Source: Hymenobacter glacieicola (GTDB lineage: Bacteria; Bacteroidota; Bacteroidia; Cytophagales; Hymenobacteraceae). Taken from it: a stretch of 36,704 bases of DNA. Each line of letters opens with the position of its first letter. The first letter of the stretch is position 1. The notes beneath the pieces were generated by a model, which saw only the letters and a list, made by a program, of their open reading frames with translations, had not been told where the DNA came from and made no database searches. The stretch spans positions 1 to 36,704 of the forward strand of contig NZ_BMGS01000019.1 in the NCBI RefSeq assembly GCF_014640315.1, in the 5' to 3' direction. Shown here in pieces: positions 30,553 through 36,704 of the stretch. Position numbers and translations under genes: made by a program.

Positions 30553-32163
30553 TTAGCTCGGATCCCAGAAGATGCGCTCCGTATTGATATTGGGTTGAGC
30601 GGGAGCGTTCGGGTTAGTTAACAAGTCATTTAAACGGTAGGGCAAACGCAGCGGGAACGGGCCCGTTTGCGTAGTCTGAGCATCCCCATCCGTATTAGCA
30701 TCCGTAATGCGGGGGTAGCCAGTACGGCGGTAATCGGTATAGATATCAATACCGTAGCCGAAGCTTGCAATATACTTTTCGGTCATGATGACCTCAAGTT
30801 TGCCTTCCGTAGTTGTTGCGGCATCGAAGCGAGCCTGCGCTGCTGTGATGTACGCCGTACGGTCAAGCCGGAACTGGTCCTGCTGCGCTTGCGTCAGGGT
30901 AACCCCAGCAGCGTTAGCAATAGCAGTTACTTTGTCAAACGAGGCGTTTAGTGCATCTACGTAAGCCACGCGAGCAGCAGGTACACTATTCAATACGGTT
31001 AGCTGCAACTCAGCCTCGATAAACTTCCGAGCGAAGAACGTAAGCAGACGCTGAGGTACATCACCAGTACCTGAGTTTACGTTAGCAGTTCCACCCGCCC
31101 CATTATCAAAGCGGCCACCAACCGGATACAAGCCTTGCAGCGTGCGAATGTTGGTGTTGTTTGCGCTGGCCTGGGGGCCTACGCTACCAAAGCGCACCGT
31201 CACAAAGCGGCCGTCTTGATAATCGGCGTTAATCTCTGCTGCAGCTGTCGCCTTCTGATTGTAGAAGTAATAAGGAATGCGTGGGTCAGTTGGCCGGCTC
31301 GTAGTAGCACTCCCTTTCATCAGGTTGTAGAAATACACCCCAATGCTGTTTTCGCGGCCTGCATTAGCATAGTCGGCTGAATAACCGGGGTGCTGGTTCT
31401 GAGGGTTGGTGCTACGACCATAACGGAATTCGAAGTCGTCGGCAGCGGTAATGAGCTGGGCATTAGCCGCCAATAGGGGAGCTACGTTGGTCTGTACGTT
31501 CTGTACCAGTCGTACTTGGTTGTACAGCTTCAGCTTCAAGGTGTTACCCAAACGAATCCACTTCGTGGTGCTGCCGCCATACATCAAATCGTCCGTGCCA
31601 GGGCGCTGCGTATCGTCCGTGCGGCTCAAGTTGGCAATGCCCTCGTCGATGAGACGGAACAAGTCCGCATAAATAGCAGCGTCGTCATCAAATTTCGGCG
31701 CAACGTTTTCATTGCCTTGCCCTTTGAATGCTTCCGAGTAAGGAATATCACCCCACACGTCCACCATTTCGCTGAACATGTACGCCTTCTGGATTTGGGC
31801 AATACCTACGTAGCGCCATGCCCGAATGGCCGTGGCCTTGTTAATAATTTGTTCGTTATTGATCAAGGCGCCGGAGTACAGCCCCAACCACTGGTTGTTG
31901 AAGCTGCCGCCATTTAGGTCAAACGTGCCAACCCGGAAGTTGGTCAGCTGCTGCATGATAGCAGAGGTAGGCTGGCTCAACCCTAGGGTGCTGTGGCCCA
32001 GGTTGGTGGCCATTGCAGCTTGCGAAGCCGGTAATACCAAGTTGATATCGGCATCGGCTGGGTTAATCGGATCCTTGTTGACGTCAAGAAACTTATCGCA
32101 ACCCGTGCTACCGGCTAGCAACGCTAGTAGCGTTACGGCCACGGGGAGTTTTTGCATTTTCAT
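30553..32163 (-). CDS. SusD/RagB-family lipoprotein, SusD-like_2 type (second pair)
   Basis: This 536-residue surface lipoprotein has a lipobox ending AGSTGC (Cys22), followed by DKFLDVNKDPINPADADINLVLPASQAAMA. This N-terminal pattern and the large middle region (MVDVWGDIPYSEAFKG, KLKLYNQVRLV) fit the SusD-like_2 subgroup often paired with 'SusC/RagA-mixed' transporters. The C-terminal EKYIASFGYGIDIYTDYRRTGYP replaces the RWFDLIR motif of classical SusD. The ATG at 32163 follows the susC2 stop by 27 nt; an in-frame start at 32187 would overlap the stop region and spoil the signal peptide. Confidence 0.93.
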   Translation of the reverse strand: MKMQKLPVAVTLLALLAGSTGCDKFLDVNKDPINPADADINLVLPASQAAMATNLGHSTLGLSQPTSAIMQQLTNFRVGTFDLNGGSFNNQWLGLYSGALINNEQIINKATAIRAWRYVGIAQIQKAYMFSEMVDVWGDIPYSEAFKGQGNENVAPKFDDDAAIYADLFRLIDEGIANLSRTDDTQRPGTDDLMYGGSTTKWIRLGNTLKLKLYNQVRLVQNVQTNVAPLLAANAQLITAADDFEFRYGRSTNPQNQHPGYSADYANAGRENSIGVYFYNLMKGSATTSRPTDPRIPYYFYNQKATAAAEINADYQDGRFVTVRFGSVGPQASANNTNIRTLQGLYPVGGRFDNGAGGTANVNSGTGDVPQRLLTFFARKFIEAELQLTVLNSVPAARVAYVDALNASFDKVTAIANAAGVTLTQAQQDQFRLDRTAYITAAQARFDAATTTEGKLEVIMTEKYIASFGYGIDIYTDYRRTGYPRITDANTDGDAQTTQTGPFPLRLPYRLNDLLTNPNAPAQPNINTERIFWDPS

Positions 32164-32190
32164 GGTATGTGAGCGAAAAAGAGGCATTGA

Positions 32191-35100
32191 TTAGAAATTC
32201 ACCCGCAGGTTAACTCCATAACGGCGAGCAGTCGGAGCATTCGTGAACTCGAAGCCTTGCGCGTTAGAAGCACCAAACGTGCTCGTTTCTGGGTCGAAGT
32301 TGGTGTACTTCGGAATGTTGGGCGAATACCACCACAGGTTACGGCCCGACAAGCTGAGGTTCACGCCACGAATCGGGGTCTTGGACAGCAACTTGGCTGG
32401 CAAGTCGTAGCCCAACGTAATTTCACGCAAACGAAGCGTTGTGCCATCGAATACCGAGAACTCCGAAGCACCATTAATAGCTGCAGAACCAGCACCGAAG
32501 TAGTAATCGTTCAGCGAAACGGCTACGTTATTGGGGATTTTACTGCCATCCGCATTCGTCAGAGGCTGGAAAGTGCCGGGGTTACCCAGGAAACCGTTGA
32601 TAATAACGTTTCTGTCGCGGTCCTCCGTGTCTTTCGTTACACCCCGGCCCAGGTAGGACTGTAGGGTAGTCGAGTATAAATCTCCACCCTTCCGGAAGTC
32701 AATAACGCCTTCCAAGGTTAGGCCTTTGTAGGAGAAGGTATTGATGAAGCCAATGGTATAATCCGGATTGGGGTTACCCACAATTTCCGGGTTAATGGCA
32801 GTCAGCATCCGGCCGGTAGATGGGTTAATAAGCAAGTTGCCTTCGTTATCACGGGCAGCTACCGAACCAATCAGCAGACCGTACGGCTGACCAGGGCGGT
32901 GTACTGCCTGGATGTCGCCGAAGTTGGCTGCAATTACTACCTGCTCTACACCTTCACGCAGCTTTTCTACAATGTTGCGGTTACGCGTGAAGTTGGCAAT
33001 GCTCGTCCACCGGAATCCGCCAGCGTCCACCGGAATAACGGTCAGGGCGCCTTCAATGCCTTTGTTCGAGATTTCGCCAAAGTTCGTGATGTACGTCGTG
33101 AAGCCAGAGGCCGACGGCAGCGGTACGTTGGCAATTTGGTTGGTGGTACGCTTGTCGTAGTACGTAGCCGAAACAATAACCCGATCCTTGAGGAAATTCA
33201 GGTCAGTACCAACCTCAACTTCGTTTGAGAACTCCGGGGTCAGGTTCGGGTCACCAACGAATCCGCCAATAGCTGCGCCTGAAACCGTGTTACCGTTGGT
33301 CGGAGTAATGGGGAATTGCGTGCCACCCACGTTGTTACCGTAGAATGGCTGCAGCCCGTAAGTCGTAATAAGCGAATAAGGAGCCGCATCGTTACCCGCT
33401 TTGGCATAACCGGCGCGCAACTTACCCATGTTCAAAATGTTGGATTCTATGCCGAAAGCTTCGGTAAAGATCAACGAGGCACTAACGCTTGGGTAGAAGA
33501 AGCTGCGGTTCGCCTTGGGAAGTGTCGACGACCAGTCGTTACGAGCAGTAGCGTTCAGGTACACGAAGTCCTTGTAGCCCAAGGTCAAGTCACCTAGCAC
33601 ACCAAACAAGCGACGCTTGCTGAAGCCAGTACCGTTGTTGATTACTTGGCGCGTATTCTGGATGTCATCAATATCGAACTGCAAGTACGTGTTGCCGGAA
33701 ACCGACGAAGACTCAAACTGGCGCTGGTTGATGTTAGCGCCTACAATAGCCTTAATGCTAATATCCTCCGTCAGGTTCTGATCGGCCGTCAGCAAGGCGG
33801 TAGATTCCAGTTCCGAATTGCGGAGGTTATCCTGGATTACGTTACCAGCCCCGTTGAAAGCCACCGAACCAGGCCGAACAGCAGTTACGCGACGGTCAGA
33901 GTAGGTATTTACGCCCCCATTAAAGCTGAAGTTCAGCCATTTCAGAATGTCGTACCCAATGTTGGTCGTAACGGCTACACGGTCAACGTTAGATTTGTAG
34001 CTGTTATTAGCTACCGACCAGTACGGGTTATCTGCCTGGCCATTGAGCCATCCGAACACGGGCCCACGCGTCACCGGGTTTGTATTCGGTAAACCCGTCA
34101 AATCCAGGTTACGCGGCATGAACATGATACGGGCAAAAGCCGAAGCGTTGCCAATAGCATTGTTAGCGCCCAACTGCGGACCTTGCTGATTGCTGTTTAC
34201 GTAGGTAACGTTACCACCAATGCGCAGCTTGTTGAACTGACCCGAACCACCCGCGCTAAGGCTAGTGCGGTCAAACTTCGAAAACGGAATCATGCCACTC
34301 TGGTCCGAGCGGGACAGAACGGTATTAAAGGATGCGTTTTCGCTGCTGGCCGACAGATTAACGGAGTTCTCTATCAATTTGCCGGTTTCGAAAAAGTCCT
34401 TAACGTTATTTTCGAAGGGTTGGTACGGGTAGCGAGCCGTCGCGAATTCCGGGAATGCCGCAATATTACGGTAGGGGTGGGGTACATCAGCAGGCGCTTG
34501 GGCGCTGCCGAAGGCTGGTCCCCAGGAGCCGTTGGCCTCAGAGTAGACAAAGTTACCACCCGAGCCGTACGTGTTCTGGTATTCCGGCAGGTTCGCGATG
34601 CGCTCAATTGAATAAGAAGAGTTGTAACCAACCCGAATACCCTTATTGTCGCGGTTTCTGCTACCGGTTTTCGTGGTAATTACAATAACCCCGTTGGCAG
34701 CACGAGAGCCATACAAAGCCGCCGCTGCCATGCCTTTCAGCACGTTAATCGACTCAATGTTATTCGGGTCAATATCGGCTGCGCGGTTGGAGTACGCCGA
34801 ACCCCGCACCAACTGGCTTTCGGAGTTGTTCTGAGCGTTGTTGAAGGGTACGCCATCCACAATATAAAGTGGTTGGTTGTTACCCTGCAGCGAGGTGTTA
34901 CCGCGGATTGTCAGGCGAGTAGATGAGCCGGGCGCACCGTTTGAGCCAACGATGTTAACACCTGGTATTTTCCCCTGCAGGGCACGCAATACGTCGGGCT
35001 CAGATTTCTGCACGATAGCAGCACTCTTTACTTCGGTTACTGCATAGCCAACAGCCCGCGACTCACGCTGAATGCCCAGTGCGGTTACTACTACCTCGCT

Positions 35101-35409
35101 TAGCTGCTTAGAGTCAGTAGCGAGTCCTACGTTAATTTGGCTGTTGGTGCCAATGGGTTGTTCAACCGTGATATACCCAATGGAGCTAAAAACCAAGGTG
35201 CCATCACCGGCGGGTACTGTCAGCGTGTACGTCCCGTCAGAATTGGTTGAAATACCGTTGTTGCTACCCTTCAGCAGTACGGTTACCCCCGGCAAGCCTT
35301 CGCCTGTCGTGCGGTCCGTTACTCGGCCGGAAACACTCCGAGTTTGGGCTACCCCCTGAACAACACTTAGTGCTGCCAATGGAAGACCCATGAGCAAGGA
35401 TTTTCTCAT
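32191..35409 (-). CDS. SusC/RagA-family TonB-linked outer-membrane transporter (second pair)
   Basis: This 1072-residue transporter has a signal peptide (MRKSLLMGLPLAALSVVQGVAQ) and a carboxypeptidase-regulatory-like domain (VSGRVTDRTTGEGLPGVTVLLKG). SEVVVTALGIQRESRAVGYAV introduces the plug, with QPLYIVDGVPF and NNIESINVLKGMAAAALYGSRAANGVIVITTK. The barrel ends RRYGVNLRVNF. The ALGIxRExRAxGYA segment is typical of the 'SusC/RagA mixed' subgroup paired with SusD-like_2 proteins. The N-terminal 80 codons are clearly related to SusC1, while plug and barrel have diverged. It heads the three-gene minus-strand operon; an inverted repeat lies 27-62 nt upstream of its ATG. No STN domain is present. 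Confidence 0.95.
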   Translation of the reverse strand: MRKSLLMGLPLAALSVVQGVAQTRSVSGRVTDRTTGEGLPGVTVLLKGSNNGISTNSDGTYTLTVPAGDGTLVFSSIGYITVEQPIGTNSQINVGLATDSKQLSEVVVTALGIQRESRAVGYAVTEVKSAAIVQKSEPDVLRALQGKIPGVNIVGSNGAPGSSTRLTIRGNTSLQGNNQPLYIVDGVPFNNAQNNSESQLVRGSAYSNRAADIDPNNIESINVLKGMAAAALYGSRAANGVIVITTKTGSRNRDNKGIRVGYNSSYSIERIANLPEYQNTYGSGGNFVYSEANGSWGPAFGSAQAPADVPHPYRNIAAFPEFATARYPYQPFENNVKDFFETGKLIENSVNLSASSENASFNTVLSRSDQSGMIPFSKFDRTSLSAGGSGQFNKLRIGGNVTYVNSNQQGPQLGANNAIGNASAFARIMFMPRNLDLTGLPNTNPVTRGPVFGWLNGQADNPYWSVANNSYKSNVDRVAVTTNIGYDILKWLNFSFNGGVNTYSDRRVTAVRPGSVAFNGAGNVIQDNLRNSELESTALLTADQNLTEDISIKAIVGANINQRQFESSSVSGNTYLQFDIDDIQNTRQVINNGTGFSKRRLFGVLGDLTLGYKDFVYLNATARNDWSSTLPKANRSFFYPSVSASLIFTEAFGIESNILNMGKLRAGYAKAGNDAAPYSLITTYGLQPFYGNNVGGTQFPITPTNGNTVSGAAIGGFVGDPNLTPEFSNEVEVGTDLNFLKDRVIVSATYYDKRTTNQIANVPLPSASGFTTYITNFGEISNKGIEGALTVIPVDAGGFRWTSIANFTRNRNIVEKLREGVEQVVIAANFGDIQAVHRPGQPYGLLIGSVAARDNEGNLLINPSTGRMLTAINPEIVGNPNPDYTIGFINTFSYKGLTLEGVIDFRKGGDLYSTTLQSYLGRGVTKDTEDRDRNVIINGFLGNPGTFQPLTNADGSKIPNNVAVSLNDYYFGAGSAAINGASEFSVFDGTTLRLREITLGYDLPAKLLSKTPIRGVNLSLSGRNLWWYSPNIPKYTNFDPETSTFGASNAQGFEFTNAPTARRYGVNLRVNF

Positions 35410-35435
35410 GAAAAAGAAAAAAGATAAAGTTGAAA

Positions 35436-35471
35436 AAGCGCGGTTTTACAAATGAGTACCGTTCCGCGCTT
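35436..35471. promoter_or_regulatory. 8-bp GC-rich inverted repeat upstream of susC2
   Basis: AAGCGCGG (35436-35443) and CCGCGCTT (35464-35471) are perfect reverse complements separated by 20 nt in otherwise AT-rich DNA, in the likely leader of susC2. It could be an operator or an mRNA stem-loop. No convincing -33/-7 pair was found next to it. Confidence 0.4.
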
Positions 35472-35933
35472 AAAAATAGGCATAGATTATTGGAATAAGT
35501 GTCCTGCAACCCTTTTTCCATTAGCGATTATACTAAGCCTGGTTTTGTATAGGTATAAAATGATAATCCTTGGACCTGGAAAGACAAAACAGCGGATTTT
35601 AAGAATAGTAAATTTGATATTAGAATCTGAGAAAATATTGCAATTTGATTGCATAATGTAATTTTAAATGCAAATTTATTAATTATACTGATCTTATTTG
35701 TTAATATCTTCAAAAATCATATTGAGGTGCGGCGCTATACTTGAATAGATAGAGCCTAGTATGTTTAATATACTTTTGGTAATACTATACTCTTTATTAC
35801 ATCTTGGTAAGCGCTGTTTGTATATAGATTTTATTGCAGTAAAAGTATCTTCTAAGACGGGTGACTGTATTCAAAGCCCCCTAAGTACAACATGGAAGTC
35901 TTTGCTACAACTTAAGCTATTGTTCAATAATCA

Positions 35934-35991
35934 CTATTGAGTAAAGCTAGTATCGGGAGGATCTATTGAGTAAAATCAGTAGCAGAAGGAT
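35934..35991. repeat. degenerate tandem duplication of a 29-bp unit
   Basis: Units 35934-35962 and 35963-35991 both begin CTATTGAGTAAA and end AGGAT; by eye 23 of 29 positions agree. A hairpin TCAATA/TATTGA (35924-35940) overlaps the first unit. Confidence 0.6.
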
Positions 35992-36253
35992 GTATAATCA
36001 GTGCTCCTTGTGTAGGTGTTGTCTGTGCTTGAAGTAGTATGACTATATAATTGGGGCCTACTAGCAGCGGCGATACAGAACCATGCTGCTACATTTATCC
36101 AGTAGCCAATCATTTATGATTGTTTGATACAAATGATAGTTGCTGTCCCTGAGGCTCTACTACCAGTTATCGAAGAAGGATAGACAAGTAAGTAGTATCA
36201 AGCAGTCACAAATCTTATATCTTCAGGTAAGAGGCATATAGTTTATCATTCTA

Positions 36254-36300
36254 CGCACAATTAAGTGTATATGTATCATATTTATATGATAAAATGTGCG
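36254..36300. repeat. nested palindrome in AT-rich DNA
   Basis: ATCATAT/ATATGAT form a perfect 16-nt palindrome with a TT centre (36275-36290), nested inside CGCACA (36254-36259) and TGTGCG (36295-36300). It could be a protein-binding site or chance in AT-rich sequence. Confidence 0.4.
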
Positions 36301-36650
36301 TTAATATATTAGGTAGACAGTAGTGGGTATATAGCACAGCACTAACTGCACTAGTAATCTTTTGCTGACCATTGTCGAGCTTGTTGCTCTACTTATTACC
36401 AGTTGCATTATGGCCTTGCCTGTAAATGGTGACAAGAAGGGTATGAAGCAACAAAATGAACGCTATGGAATAGCAAAGCGCATATCCAGGGTCTGGTATT
36501 ATATCTATCCTTGGGCTGACTATGACTTTTGAAGTAGCACCAGGTAACGAACGTGTGAAGCATGAAAAGCGAAGTTTTTAACATCAGAGGCGAATCCTTG
36601 TCAGGTTGATAAAAAAACAATTCGTTTATTTACGGCATTCTATAGCGGAT

Positions 36651-36704
36651 TCATGAACGGTGTACATGATAGCCGCAATGGTTGAACCAGGCTTTGGCGT
36701 CCTT
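36651..36704 (-). CDS. C-terminal end of a protein entering from the right edge
   Basis: On the minus strand 17 codons are open from the edge to a TGA at 36651-36653, reading KDAKAWFNHCGYHVHRS. GC content rises here relative to the AT-rich stretch. The AKAWFNHCGY tail makes me think of transposase C-termini in this phylum, but 17 residues cannot establish this. It may be chance. Confidence 0.3.
   Translation of the reverse strand, partial: KDAKAWFNHCGYHVHRS

Larger units (their letters stand above)
35472..36650. other. AT-rich region without recognisable genes
   Basis: Roughly 1.2 kb far more AT-rich than the rest. Frames of 60-70 codons exist on both strands (for example 35452-35661 + and 36408-36620 -), but their compositions give no family signal. 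It holds a degenerate 29-bp tandem repeat, short palindromes and one good minus-strand -7 match (TAAATTTG, 35671-35678) without a partner -33. It may be remnant mobile DNA or a long regulatory region upstream of susC2. Confidence 0.45.

Noticed and set aside
35472..36650. CRISPR array in the AT-rich region
   Set aside because: Only two diverged, directly adjacent 29-bp units, no spacers and no cas genes.

Overview
The window is a 36.7 kb chromosomal segment from a GC-rich member of the Bacteroidota, most likely a Hymenobacter-like member of the Cytophagales. Evidence for this: two SusC/SusD outer-membrane uptake pairs, two type IX secretion (T9SS) genes (porE and porQ), a two-subunit methylmalonyl-CoA mutase, and Bacteroidota-type -7 promoter boxes (TAnnTTTG) upstream of many genes, with no need for Shine-Dalgarno sites.

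Layout. 1-4.65 kb: a minus-strand methylmalonyl-CoA mutase operon (mutA then mutB) interrupted by a small IVS-type four-helix-bundle gene. That gene lies between inverted arrays of a 7-nt repeat. 5.0-6.8 kb: a 5'-nucleotidase split over two genes, one a lipoprotein and one a Tat substrate. 7.0-8.5 kb: dnaA, ended by a 23-bp perfect hairpin. 8.6-11.4 kb: a small membrane protein, an OsmC peroxiredoxin and a GH3-type acyl-adenylating enzyme. 11.4-12.9 kb: an accessory islet with a short antitoxin-like ORF, a frameshifted nucleotidyltransferase, an unknown protein and a GreA-like protein. 13.0-15.8 kb: dxr and rseP, separated by a gene-free version of the 7-nt inverted repeat. 15.9-24.1 kb: a DUF6702-type protein, porE (minus), then lon, porQ and hslU, which bring secretion and proteolysis genes together. 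24.2-25.0 kb: an SDR oxidoreductase.

25.0-35.4 kb: two minus-strand SusC/SusD operons, visibly less GC-rich than the left two thirds. The upstream operon (susC2-susD2-lipoprotein) ends in a strong terminator at 29.9 kb. The second (susC1-susD1) has its own promoter and shares a terminator with the SDR gene. No glycoside hydrolase, sigma/anti-sigma pair or other substrate clue accompanies them. 35.4-36.7 kb: an AT-rich, largely gene-free stretch with a degenerate 29-bp tandem repeat and palindromes. A short reading frame enters from the right edge.

Most genes are conserved housekeeping genes. The observation I consider most worth following is the inverted 7-nt (GTGACAG-like) repeat element, seen once around the four-helix-bundle gene inside the mutA-mutB operon and once without a gene in front of rseP. 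All identifications are from reading the sequence; no database search was run.
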